Shown: in pieces, positions 1 to 10,070 of the stretch
Layout: every line of letters starts with the position of its first letter
How positions within the stretch are numbered: position 1 is the first letter of the stretch
From: Pseudomonas sp. Gutcm_11s
GTDB lineage: Bacteria; Pseudomonadota; Gammaproteobacteria; Pseudomonadales; Pseudomonadaceae
NCBI RefSeq assembly: GCF_028649395.1
Contig: NZ_JAQSUW010000013.1
Coordinates: 1-64,000 of the forward strand
Length of the DNA: 64,000 nucleotides
Direction: 5' to 3'
Made by a program: the position numbers and the translations under genes
Notes under the pieces: generated by a model
The model's database searches: none
Told to the model about the DNA's origin: nothing
Seen by the model: only the letters and a program-made list of their open reading frames with translations

Positions 1-3000
1 CTGGTACTGAATATCCGCAACAACGATGGTGATGTGACCATCAATGGCCTGGATATCCAGGGCCAGGAAGAGATCCTCTACGAGAACGACCTAGCTTTGG
101 GCAGCAGCCCGAATGCCGGCGCGTTGACGCAGACGGGGACCTTCACGATCTCGGCAGCGGATGGCATCCAGACCTTCAGTCTGAACGGCACCAACTACTC
201 GCTGGCTCAGCTGCAGAACTCCGGTACCACCAACCTGTTGGTCGATAGCCCTGCGGGCACGCTGCGTATCACCGGGTACACCGGTACTTCCACTGGTGGC
301 ACCGTGTCGTACAGCTACGTGCTGGACACTCGGGTGGCCCATGCCAATGCGGGCGGTGAGAACTCGGTGCTGGAAAGCTTCAGTGTCAAAGTGACGGACG
401 TGGATGGTGATTCGGATACCGACAGCCTGGATATCCGTATCGTCGACGATGTGCCGGATGCTGTGAGTGACACCAATGCCAGCACGGCCTCCGAAAGCCT
501 GTTGACACTGAGCGGCAACGTGCTGACCAACGATACGCAGGGCGCCGACCGTGTGGCAGGCGGCCCGATCACTGCAGTGACGCTGACCGGCACCTACGGC
601 ACCCTGGTGCTTAATGCTGATGGCTCCTACACCTATACCCTGAATCCCTCTGATCCGCAGTTTGTGGCACTACCTGGTGGCGCTACCGGTACGGAGACCT
701 TCACCTACACCCATACGGATGCCGACGGCGATGCCGATACCGCGCAACTGGTGCTGAATGTTCGCAACGACGACCAGGGTGTGACCATCAACGGACTGAA
801 CGTGCAAGGGCAGGAGGAGATCGTCAACGAGGATGATCTGCCGGCAGGCAGCAGTCCGAATGCGAGTGCTCTAACTCAGACGGGCACATTCGACATTGTG
901 GCTGGGGATGGTATCCAGACCTTCAGTGTTAACGGCAGTAACTTCACGCTGGCCCAGCTACAGAACTCTGGCACCACTAATCTGGTGATTGATAGCCCTG
1001 CGGGAGTTCTGCGGATTACCGGCTTCAGCGGCTCGGCCACAGGCGGGACGGTGTCGTACAGCTATGTGCTGGATAGCCGGGTTGCACATGCCAACGGCGC
1101 TGGGGAGAACACAGCGCTTGAGAGCTTCGCGATTCAGGTGACCGATACGGATGGCGACTCGGATACCGAGAGCCTGGATATCCTGATTATCGATGACGTA
1201 CCCAATGCGGTTAACCAGACGGTCAGCCAGCAAGCTACCCAGAGCACCAACACAAACCTGCTGTTGATTTTGGATGTCTCTGGCAGCATGGCTGATGATG
1301 CTGGGTTCGGTGGTTACACACGTCTAGAGGCAGCCAAGCAGGCGCTACTGGAGTTGCTGGAGCAGTACGATGCGCTGGGCAATGTGAAGGTATGCCTCGT
1401 GACATTTGCGAGTAATGCCACCATTGAAACGGGCTGGGTCGATATCGCCACTGCCAAGGCTGAGCTGCTCGGGCTATCCGCCGATGGTTATACCAACTAT
1501 GAAGATGCGTTGGTCGATGCCGCGACGGCGTTTGCTCAATCCGGGAAGCTGACGGGGGCTCAGAACGTTGCCTACTTCCTCTCCGATGGCGTGCCAAATC
1601 CATCCAGCAGTGGTATCAACAGTACAGAGGAGGCTGCCTGGATCGACTTCCTCAACGGCAGTAATAACTCGGGTCCGGACAGCGGCGATATCAATGCGTT
1701 TGCCTTGGGAATGGGGCCTGACGTCGGAGCCTCGGCATTGAATCCGGTGGCCTACAACGGTGTGACCAACACCAATACTGGTGCGACCATCGTCGATGAC
1801 TTCGGGCAGCTGGCCGCCACTCTGACCGCTACGGCTCAGGCCTCCCCGATTAACGGCAGCCTGGTGACTGGCGGTACCTTCGGCGCTGATGGCGGGTATG
1901 TGCTGTCCATTAGCGTGAATGGTGTGGTCTACACCTACAACCCTGCGGCAGGCGGTTCGATCAGCGTTAGCGGTAGCCCCAACAACGGTACGTTCGACAC
2001 CAGCACCAATACTCTGACCGTCACCATGGGCGCCAATGGCAGCTTCGCGGTGGATATGGATAACGGCGCGTTCACCTACTCCCCGCCAGTGAGCGTGGGT
2101 GGTGCGGTTAACCAGAGCATTGGCTATGTCCTGCAGGACAACGATGGCGATACCGCGGGTGCCAACCTCACTGTGAATATCAGTCCAGCCAATGGACCGA
2201 CGATCATTCGTGACGATCGTGTCATTACCAATGCCCCCACCGTGTCCGGTAATGATCCGATTCTGATACCCAAGTGGGCATTGCTGGCGAACGATACGAG
2301 CCCAAGCAATATGCTGCTTGCCATCACCGCAATCGGGGCTGCTCTGGATGGCTCGCTCGTTCCTCTGGATGCGTCGGCTTCCATCACGTTCAATGACAAC
2401 GATAGCGATGGTGGCTCATTCCAGTACACCGCAGGTGGCGATACTGCACTGGTCGAGGTCCTGCGTGATCTCAGCGGAGATCTCGATGGCAGTTATCGCC
2501 ACGACATCCTGGTTGGTCGCGACGGCAATAGTAGCGACACGATCAATGGGTGGGGTGGTGATGACATCCTCGTTGGTCTGGGTGGCGCAGATGAGCTCAA
2601 TGGTGGTGAGGGCAACGATATCCTCAATGGTGGCGCTGGTAATGACACCCTCAATGGTGGCAACGGTAACGATACAGCCAGCTATATCGATGCCACGTCT
2701 GCAGTAACGGTATCGGTGAATGGCAACAACCAGGTCACTGGTGGTGCGGGTACCGATAGCCTGAGCAACATGGAGAACTTGATCGGCTCTAGTTATGGGG
2801 ACACCCTGACAGGGGATGGCAATGCCAACATCCTCAGTGGCCTTGCCGGTAATGACACGCTGATTGGCAACGGCGGTGCAGATGTACTGATCGGAGGGGC
2901 AGGTAATGACACCATGAACGGTGGTGCCGGCAAGGATGTATTCCTGTGGAACTCCTCGGACACGGGTACGGACACCATCCAGGGCTTTACCAATAACTAC

Positions 3001-3300
3001 AACGGCCATGTCAATGGAGATCAGCTCAATCTGTCGCAGATACTGTCGGGAGAAAATACCTCCGGGGGCATCGGTAATCTGCTGAGCTTCCTTGATATAA
3101 GCACTTCGAATCTGGGCGGCGGGGCGGCTTTGGATACAGTAATTAAGGTCAGCACTACCGCCGTTGCCGATCCTGCAGCGGCTGCCAATCAGACCATAGT
3201 GTTGCAGGACGTCAATCTCCTAGCGCTCTATGGCGGCACTGAGAGTGGGGCGATCCTGGGTATGCTGGGCGACGGTACGCTCAAGGTCGACGTGGCATAG
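1..3300 (+). CDS. Large RTX/LapA-type surface adhesin, C-terminal part (5' end outside window)
   Basis: The reading frame is open from base 1, so this is the 3' part of a longer gene. The GTG at 34 is an internal codon, because the 11 residues before it match the end of the next repeat. Order seen: one 249-residue repeat (34-780) and the first ~144 residues of a second (from 781); a von Willebrand A domain at about 1255-1850 with MIDAS motif DVSGS at 1273-1287; another VCBS-like segment; glycine/aspartate-rich RTX nonapeptides (GGxGxDxLxGG type) at about 2550-2690 and 2820-2940; and a C-terminal type I secretion target region. RTX repeats bind Ca2+ and assist ABC/TolC-type export. The neighbours lapD and lapG are the release switch for LapA-type adhesins, so this is the probable LapG substrate. 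LapG cuts near the N-terminus, which is not in view. GC is visibly lower than in the flanks. Confidence 0.88.
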   Translation: MVLNIRNNDGDVTINGLDIQGQEEILYENDLALGSSPNAGALTQTGTFTISAADGIQTFSLNGTNYSLAQLQNSGTTNLLVDSPAGTLRITGYTGTSTGGTVSYSYVLDTRVAHANAGGENSVLESFSVKVTDVDGDSDTDSLDIRIVDDVPDAVSDTNASTASESLLTLSGNVLTNDTQGADRVAGGPITAVTLTGTYGTLVLNADGSYTYTLNPSDPQFVALPGGATGTETFTYTHTDADGDADTAQLVLNVRNDDQGVTINGLNVQGQEEIVNEDDLPAGSSPNASALTQTGTFDIVAGDGIQTFSVNGSNFTLAQLQNSGTTNLVIDSPAGVLRITGFSGSATGGTVSYSYVLDSRVAHANGAGENTALESFAIQVTDTDGDSDTESLDILIIDDVPNAVNQTVSQQATQSTNTNLLLILDVSGSMADDAGFGGYTRLEAAKQALLELLEQYDALGNVKVCLVTFASNATIETGWVDIATAKAELLGLSADGYTNYEDALVDAATAFAQSGKLTGAQNVAYFLSDGVPNPSSSGINSTEEAAWIDFLNGSNNSGPDSGDINAFALGMGPDVGASALNPVAYNGVTNTNTGATIVDDFGQLAATLTATAQASPINGSLVTGGTFGADGGYVLSISVNGVVYTYNPAAGGSISVSGSPNNGTFDTSTNTLTVTMGANGSFAVDMDNGAFTYSPPVSVGGAVNQSIGYVLQDNDGDTAGANLTVNISPANGPTIIRDDRVITNAPTVSGNDPILIPKWALLANDTSPSNMLLAITAIGAALDGSLVPLDASASITFNDNDSDGGSFQYTAGGDTALVEVLRDLSGDLDGSYRHDILVGRDGNSSDTINGWGGDDILVGLGGADELNGGEGNDILNGGAGNDTLNGGNGNDTASYIDATSAVTVSVNGNNQVTGGAGTDSLSNMENLIGSSYGDTLTGDGNANILSGLAGNDTLIGNGGADVLIGGAGNDTMNGGAGKDVFLWNSSDTGTDTIQGFTNNYNGHVNGDQLNLSQILSGENTSGGIGNLLSFLDISTSNLGGGAALDTVIKVSTTAVADPAAAANQTIVLQDVNLLALYGGTESGAILGMLGDGTLKVDVA
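34..1212 (+). repeat. Tandem 747-bp coding repeat in the adhesin
   Basis: The segments starting at 34 and 781 both encode VTINGL followed by about 144 closely similar residues ending in DDVP(D/N)AV. The period is 747 bp (249 codons). Only the first part of the second copy is present before the vWA domain begins. The first 33 bases of the window match the end of the same unit, so more copies probably lie upstream. Confidence 0.85.
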
Positions 3301-3354
3301 CGTTGGGCGAGGCGTCCGCAGAGTCGACACCAGCGGACGCGCGCTTATATGATC

Positions 3355-3388
3355 AGCCCGCTACCCTTGTGGGGTAGCGGGCTTTTTT
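3355..3388 (+). terminator. Rho-independent terminator after the adhesin
   Basis: A perfect 12-bp stem (3355-3366 with 3372-3383) with a 5-nt loop is followed by a T run at 3383-3388, 55 bases after the adhesin stop codon. Confidence 0.9.
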
Positions 3389-3406
3389 ATGCCTGGAGGA
3401 AGCCAC

Positions 3407-3748
3407 ATGGTGTACGTGCAAAGGGATGCCGAGGGGCGGTTGCTGCGGGTGGAGCACGATCCGTTCGATGGTATGACAGAGACGCTGGCCGTCGAGAGCG
3501 AAGAGCTGCACAACTGGCTTGAGGCTCGCGAAGAGGTCAAGGAGCGACTGGCCAGCCTGAAAGAGTCCGACCTGGAACTGGTGCGGGTGCTGGAGGACGT
3601 GGTCAGCGTGTTGGTGGAGAAGGGGGTGATTCGCTACACCGACCTGCCCGAAGCCGCGCGGCGCAAGCTGGATCAGCGGGCCGTGACCCGTGCCGAGATC
3701 GAAGGCTTAGCCGGCCTGCTGGGCGATGAGGAAAACCAGCTGATCTGA
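3407..3748 (+). CDS. Conserved hypothetical protein, 113 aa
   Basis: A soluble, acidic, mostly helical protein with no signal peptide or membrane segment. I chose the ATG at 3407 because GGAGGA sits 7 bases before it; the ATG at 3389 lies in the terminator tail and has no ribosome site. I recall similar Pseudomonas proteins carrying the uninformative name 'tryptophan synthase subunit beta like', but nothing here resembles a PLP enzyme. It lies between the adhesin and lapD, converging on lapD, with a 7-bp stem (3788-3805) in the gap. Its function is unknown; proximity to lap genes is only suggestive. Confidence 0.7.
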   Translation: MVYVQRDAEGRLLRVEHDPFDGMTETLAVESEELHNWLEAREEVKERLASLKESDLELVRVLEDVVSVLVEKGVIRYTDLPEAARRKLDQRAVTRAEIEGLAGLLGDEENQLI

Positions 3749-3821
3749 TCTGCTGGTCGGGCCTTGTGCGTTTCGCGGCAGAGGCCCGCCTGGCGATAGC
3801 CAGGCAGACCGATCACGGGCG

Positions 3822-5771
3822 CTATTCGCTCTGCCAGGGTGCCGGTGCTCCGATCAGGCGGCCCATGGCGCCGTGGATGCCCAGCTCCCGGAGCACGTTC
3901 AATTCACCTTCGGTTTCCACCATTTCGGCGATCAGCGGCAGGTCGATGCTGTTGGTTGCGCGGAATATCGCCTCGATGAACACGCGTTTGTCGTCTTCCT
4001 TGTCGATGGCGCGAATATAGCTGCCGTCGATCTTCAGATAGGCCAGGCCCAGGTGGGTCAGGTTGCCGATCAGGCTGAAACGTCCGCCGAAGTGCTGCAG
4101 GCCTAGCTGGTAGCCAGCGTCGCGTACTTGCTGGCTGAGTTTCTCCAGTTCCGCCGGCGGCGGCAGATAGCGCTCGTCCAGTTCCAGGGTCATCAGCTCG
4201 CCCTGCTGCGGGTTGGCCTTGAGTACATCCAGCAGCTTGCCCAGGCTGTCGGCGTCGCGCAGGGTAGCCGCCGACAGGCTGAGGGCAAGTGGCTGCGGAT
4301 ACTTGGCCAGGTGCGCCAGGCTGTGTTCGAGCATGGCCAGGTCGAAGCGTGCGGCCCAGCCCAGGCGTTCGATCCAGGGCAGGAAGCGGCCGGCAGCCAC
4401 GGCTTCGCCATTCGGGTCGAGCAGGCGGGCCAGGACCTTCTGGTGCAGCACCTGAGTGGTGTCGGCGCAGGTGGTAACCGGTTGGAAGTACAGCTGCAGC
4501 ATGCTCTGGTTGAGCGCATCGTCGATCCAGCGACGCCAGTCGTGCAGGCCTTGGCCGTTGCTGGTGTTGTAGTCGTCGAGGCGTTCCCAGGGCTTGCCGG
4601 CATGGCTCTGCGCCTGGGCCAGCGCCTGGTCGGCGCGACCGATGACGTTGGGCACTTCCTCGCCGGGCCTGAAGGCGGCTATGCCCAGGTGCGCGACGGG
4701 AGTGCAGTCGCTGGCGCCGGTCTGGCGCAGGCTCTCCAGGCCATCCACCAGCTCCTGGGCCAGGCGGTCGGCGTCCTCGCCGACCAGGCCGGGAGCGAGC
4801 AGGGTGAATTCGCCGCCGCGGCTGCGCGAGGCCAGCCAGTCCGCGGTGCCGCGTTGTTCCAACAGGCGCTTGAGCAGCTCGCCGATGCTGTAGATCAGGG
4901 CGTCGGTGCGTTGTCCGCCCATGCGCTGGTTGAGCCCGCCGAGGTCGTTGACGCGCAGGAACATCAGGTAGCCGGCGGCGTTCTGTTCGGTGACGGCCAA
5001 CTGGTTGGCCAGCTTGATCTCGAACAGGCGGCGGTTGGCCAGGCCGGTGAGGCTATCCTGGTAGGCCTCTTCACGCAGTTTCTCGCTGCGCGCGGCTTCC
5101 TCGGCGAACAGCTGCTTGAGCTTCTCGACCATCTGGTTCATGGCCAGCACCACGCGCTTGAGCTCGGGGGTACGTGGCACGCGGGGCAGGGTGAAGAACT
5201 CGCGACGGGTGATGGCCTGAGCCTGCTGCACCATGTTGTCCAGCGGCCGTAGCTGGGTGCGCAGCAGCCAGCCACCGAGGATGGCGCTGATCACGCCGCA
5301 CAGCAGCAGCCAGAGCAGGCTACCGATAGCGCTGTCCCACAGCTTGGCCAGGGCGAATTGCGGATGGCTGAGCACTTCGACCCGCGCGGCCTGCTCCCAG
5401 CCTCGCATGATCAGGGCGTCGCCGCCCTCGGGTTCGAGATCGACCAGGTCGACGAACCACTGCGGGACCCGCTCGGTGCTGGTACTGGTGCTGCGCTCGA
5501 CTATCACTTCCTCGCCGGGAATGCGCACCACGCGGATGGTGGCGAAGTAGCCGCTGTCGAAGATCGAACTGACCATCAGCTCGATCATTGCCGGGTCGTC
5601 CACGTGCGGGGTCATCGAAAGACCGAGCGCGGTGGCGGCGTCCTGGGCGTGGGAGCGCAGCTGGCTGAGCAGTTGCTCGCGCGAGGTTTCCACGCTGGCG
5701 ATGAAGCTGCCGGTGAAGGCCACCACGAGGAACAGGCAGATGGCTAGAAACAGCTGTTTCAACAGGGACAT
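3822..5771 (-). CDS. lapD: LapD, inner-membrane c-di-GMP receptor controlling adhesin release
   Basis: 649 aa. An N-terminal membrane helix (about 5-25), a periplasmic LapD/MoxY-type sensor region, a second helix (about 145-170), then HAMP, GGDEF and EAL domains. The GGDEF signature is degenerate (RGGEF) and the EAL signature is replaced (KVLARLL), as expected for a receptor without cyclase or phosphodiesterase activity. In the characterised system c-di-GMP binding to the EAL domain makes the periplasmic domain sequester LapG, keeping the adhesin on the surface. Its start lies 9 bases after the lapG stop with a GGAGA ribosome site, so the two form an operon with lapG first. The convergent adhesin gene is the likely client. 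Confidence 0.93.
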   Translation of the reverse strand: MSLLKQLFLAICLFLVVAFTGSFIASVETSREQLLSQLRSHAQDAATALGLSMTPHVDDPAMIELMVSSIFDSGYFATIRVVRIPGEEVIVERSTSTSTERVPQWFVDLVDLEPEGGDALIMRGWEQAARVEVLSHPQFALAKLWDSAIGSLLWLLLCGVISAILGGWLLRTQLRPLDNMVQQAQAITRREFFTLPRVPRTPELKRVVLAMNQMVEKLKQLFAEEAARSEKLREEAYQDSLTGLANRRLFEIKLANQLAVTEQNAAGYLMFLRVNDLGGLNQRMGGQRTDALIYSIGELLKRLLEQRGTADWLASRSRGGEFTLLAPGLVGEDADRLAQELVDGLESLRQTGASDCTPVAHLGIAAFRPGEEVPNVIGRADQALAQAQSHAGKPWERLDDYNTSNGQGLHDWRRWIDDALNQSMLQLYFQPVTTCADTTQVLHQKVLARLLDPNGEAVAAGRFLPWIERLGWAARFDLAMLEHSLAHLAKYPQPLALSLSAATLRDADSLGKLLDVLKANPQQGELMTLELDERYLPPPAELEKLSQQVRDAGYQLGLQHFGGRFSLIGNLTHLGLAYLKIDGSYIRAIDKEDDKRVFIEAIFRATNSIDLPLIAEMVETEGELNVLRELGIHGAMGRLIGAPAPWQSE

Positions 5772-5780
5772 AGGCTTCTC

Positions 5781-6479
5781 CTAACCCTCACCGATGTCGA
5801 AGCCTTCGGCTCGCATCTTCTTCAACAGATCCTGCCAGCGCGACAGTTTCTTGGTATCGCTCTTCTTGCCAGTCTGCCCCGGCAGGTAGAGACCCTCGGC
5901 ATTGAAGGCGTAGACCGGCAGCAGATCCTTGCGCTTGGACGCCGGGCGTATTTCGCCAATCAGGTTGTCCAGCACCAGCGGTTCGGCGCTGGGGCTGGAG
6001 TAGTAGGTGAGCACCATGTGCGCCTGGTTGTACTGCAGCGCCTTGACGTAGGTGATGCGCAGCTTCTCGCTGGGGACGCCCAGGCGGCGCAGGGTGAAGT
6101 ACTTGGCGATGGAGTAGTCCTCGCAGTCGCCGGCGCCCTTGACCAGCGCCTCGACGGGGGTGGCCCAGTAGTCGTTCTGCCGCCAGTTGCGGATGTCGTC
6201 GGAGAAGCGGAACTGGCGATTGAAGAAGCGGTTGACCGTGGCCAGCTTCTCATTCTCCGGGAGGTTCTCGCTGGCACGGATCAGCTCGTCCCAGGCCTCG
6301 ATACGGCCCTTGGCGGCGCCGAGGTTGCCGTAGCGCTGCTCGGCTTTCTGCAGGATCAGGCCGAAATCCCAGTTGGCGCTGGCGACCATGGCCAGCAGCA
6401 GGCCGAGCAGGGCGCCCAGGCGCAGTCTGCCGGCAGGCAGGCGCTTGGCTCGTCCTTGAGAACTCGGCCGGAGCTGCAT
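5781..6479 (-). CDS. lapG: LapG, periplasmic cysteine protease that releases the LapA-type adhesin
   Basis: 232 aa. A basic N-terminus with a hydrophobic export segment is followed by a bacterial transglutaminase-like cysteine protease (BTLCP) domain. The catalytic Cys-His-Asp triad is visible in GDCEDYS, QAHMVL and LVLDNL. LapG cleaves the N-terminal region of LapA-type adhesins when not held by LapD; the family is Ca2+-dependent. The ATG at 6479 is preferred because GGAG sits 9 bases before it; a GTG at 6494 would add five residues but has no ribosome site. It is the first gene of the lapG-lapD operon. Confidence 0.93.
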   Translation of the reverse strand: MQLRPSSQGRAKRLPAGRLRLGALLGLLLAMVASANWDFGLILQKAEQRYGNLGAAKGRIEAWDELIRASENLPENEKLATVNRFFNRQFRFSDDIRNWRQNDYWATPVEALVKGAGDCEDYSIAKYFTLRRLGVPSEKLRITYVKALQYNQAHMVLTYYSSPSAEPLVLDNLIGEIRPASKRKDLLPVYAFNAEGLYLPGQTGKKSDTKKLSRWQDLLKKMRAEGFDIGEG

Positions 6480-6549
6480 GAAGAAGGTCTCCACGGGAGG
6501 TGGAGGAAGTGTAGGCAGTGGTGGGGATTTCTGCCGCTGCGCCTAGGCG

Positions 6550-6954
6550 TCAATCACGCGCGGGCAGGGTCTTCTGGCGCAGGATGTAGATACTCACCAG
6601 TACCGCGCTGGTGAGCATGAAGGCGCGGGCCCAGGGCATGGGCACCAGATAGCAGGACAGGGCGATGCTGGCCCACATCACCGCGATGGCGTAGACCTTG
6701 CCCTTGAGCGGGATGCCGTTGCCTTCCAGGTAGTCGCGAATCCACGGCCCGAGGTGCTTGTGGTTGACCAGCCAGAGGTAGAAACGCCGCGAGCTGCGCA
6801 CGAAGCAGGCGGCGGCCAGCAGCAGAAAGGGCGTGGTCGGCAGCACCGGGACGAAGATGCCGATCACGCCCAGCGCCACGCTCAGCCAGCCGATCGCCAG
6901 CAGCGCATAGCGAACGCTGCGGTGGCGGCTCTGCTGGATATCGGCGTGCGCCAT
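6550..6954 (-). CDS. YbaN/DUF454 family inner-membrane protein
   Basis: 134 aa with the DUF454 pattern: a first transmembrane pair around the PVLPTTPFLLLAAACF motif, an amphipathic stretch with RRFYLWL and HLGPWI, and two further helices (about 85-125). Its biochemical role is unknown. It starts 9 bases after the stop of the UPF0149 gene and is probably cotranscribed with it. Confidence 0.85.
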   Translation of the reverse strand: MAHADIQQSRHRSVRYALLAIGWLSVALGVIGIFVPVLPTTPFLLLAAACFVRSSRRFYLWLVNHKHLGPWIRDYLEGNGIPLKGKVYAIAVMWASIALSCYLVPMPWARAFMLTSAVLVSIYILRQKTLPARD

Positions 6955-6963
6955 GGGCGCGCC

Positions 6964-7551
6964 TTAGTGGTGGCGCGGCTTGAGGAGCGCGGGCTTTTCT
7001 TCTGGAGCGTGGCAGAGCAGGAACAGGGCGGTGAGCAGTTCCGGAATCTGGTCGACCATGCTGTCCACCAGCTGGCGGTCGCGGGCGATCTCGGCGAATT
7101 CCGGCTGTTCGTCGAACAGGCCGGAGGCGACCATGATCGGCAGCAGTAGCTCGCTGACTTCGTCTTCGGAGTCCTCGAACCAAACGGTCTCGCGCAGGAA
7201 CACGCCTTCCATGAAGCCGATGCACCAGCCGCGCAGGTCGGAGTCGTCGGGTTCGTCGCCCAGATCCAGGTCGCAAGGCACTTCCGGGTCATCGTCGCTG
7301 GCCAGTTGGCGGGCGATATGGGCCTTGAGCAGCTGCAGGGTGGTTTCGATCTCTTCGCGCTCGGCCTCGCTGCGGTAGTGCGGCGGCTCGGCGAACAGCG
7401 CGTCGATCCATTCGCGTTCCGGCACCTGCTCGGGGCAGATGGAGAGGGCGGTCAGATAGCCATGGGAGGCCACGTAGTCCAGAGCCTCCTCGTGCAGGTC
7501 GTCGGCATCGAGGAAGGCTTGCAGGCGGGACAATTGCTCGGCGAAGGACAT
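6964..7551 (-). CDS. UPF0149 (YgfB/YecA) family protein
   Basis: 195 aa, soluble, helical and acidic, matching the YgfB/YecA fold (HGYLTALSICPE near the N-terminus; WCIGFMEGVFL in the middle). The C-terminal SEC-C zinc motif of longer YecA proteins is absent and the protein ends in a basic tail. The start at 7551 fits the family; a long open frame runs on upstream, but only as the antisense shadow of recQ. It is divergent from recQ and first in a two-gene unit with the DUF454 gene. Its molecular function is unclear. Confidence 0.83.
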   Translation of the reverse strand: MSFAEQLSRLQAFLDADDLHEEALDYVASHGYLTALSICPEQVPEREWIDALFAEPPHYRSEAEREEIETTLQLLKAHIARQLASDDDPEVPCDLDLGDEPDDSDLRGWCIGFMEGVFLRETVWFEDSEDEVSELLLPIMVASGLFDEQPEFAEIARDRQLVDSMVDQIPELLTALFLLCHAPEEKPALLKPRHH

Positions 7552-7680
7552 CGTGGAACTACCTTGAGTGAGTAAACACCGGGATTCTAGCCGCCCATGC
7601 CCGCAAAAGCACGGCCGACGGGCGATGGCCTGGCACCTGGCCGGCTCGCGTATACTGCGCGGCTCGCAATGGAGACCGGC

Positions 7681-9819
<2,139 letters not shown>

Positions 9820-9959
9820 GAGCCCGCTCACGATCTCCTGGCTGTCGGCCATACGGCGTTAAAAGCGCCCTCGGAATGCTCATTTACCACTCGTAAACTG
9901 TGCTTCCTCGGGCGTTTTTGCCTTGTCTGGCTCTAATCCAGAAGATCGTGAGCAGGCTC
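9820..9959. repeat. 140-bp palindromic intergenic element, copy A
   Basis: Arms of 22 bp at 9820-9841 and 9938-9959 are complementary with two mismatches. The centre (9870-9910) contains GCTCATTTAC and GTAAACT around a short loop and matches the centre of the element at 41357-41499 in about 37 of 41 positions. It begins one base after the recQ stop, so it may also act as the 3' end of that transcript. No coding potential seen. Confidence 0.8.
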
Positions 9960-10010
9960 TGACTGTCGCGGCGTTAACCATTCTTTACGTCGGAAAGTTG
10001 GCGACAAACT

Positions 10011-10026
10011 TGTGACGCGCATCACA
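10011..10026. promoter_or_regulatory. CRP/Vfr-type operator upstream of the diguanylate cyclase
   Basis: TGTGA-N6-TCACA, a perfect CRP-class palindrome, lies 45 bases before the GTG start at 10071. A possible promoter, TTGTGA (10010-10015) and TAGGGT (10033-10038) with 17-bp spacing, overlaps it; if that promoter is real, binding would more likely repress than activate. Vfr is the cAMP-dependent regulator of Pseudomonas; the site is an inference from sequence. Confidence 0.6.
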
Positions 10027-10070
10027 AATGGATAGGGTGACCTCCAGGCGAGCAACGAGAGAGGTCACTG

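Noticed and set aside
34..36. GTG as true start of the adhesin
   Set aside because: The frame is open to base 1 and the preceding 11 residues match the end of the next repeat unit, so the gene begins outside the window.
2550..2940. CRISPR-like short repeats in the RTX region
   Set aside because: The repeats are in-frame Gly/Asp nonapeptide codons with no constant spacer, so they are protein repeats.
3389..3391. ATG at 3389 as start of the small gene after the adhesin
   Set aside because: It lies in the tail of the terminator without a ribosome site; the ATG at 3407 has GGAGGA at good spacing.
4128..5252. 374-codon plus-strand frame opposite lapD
   Set aside because: Antisense shadow; lapD on the minus strand has complete domains.
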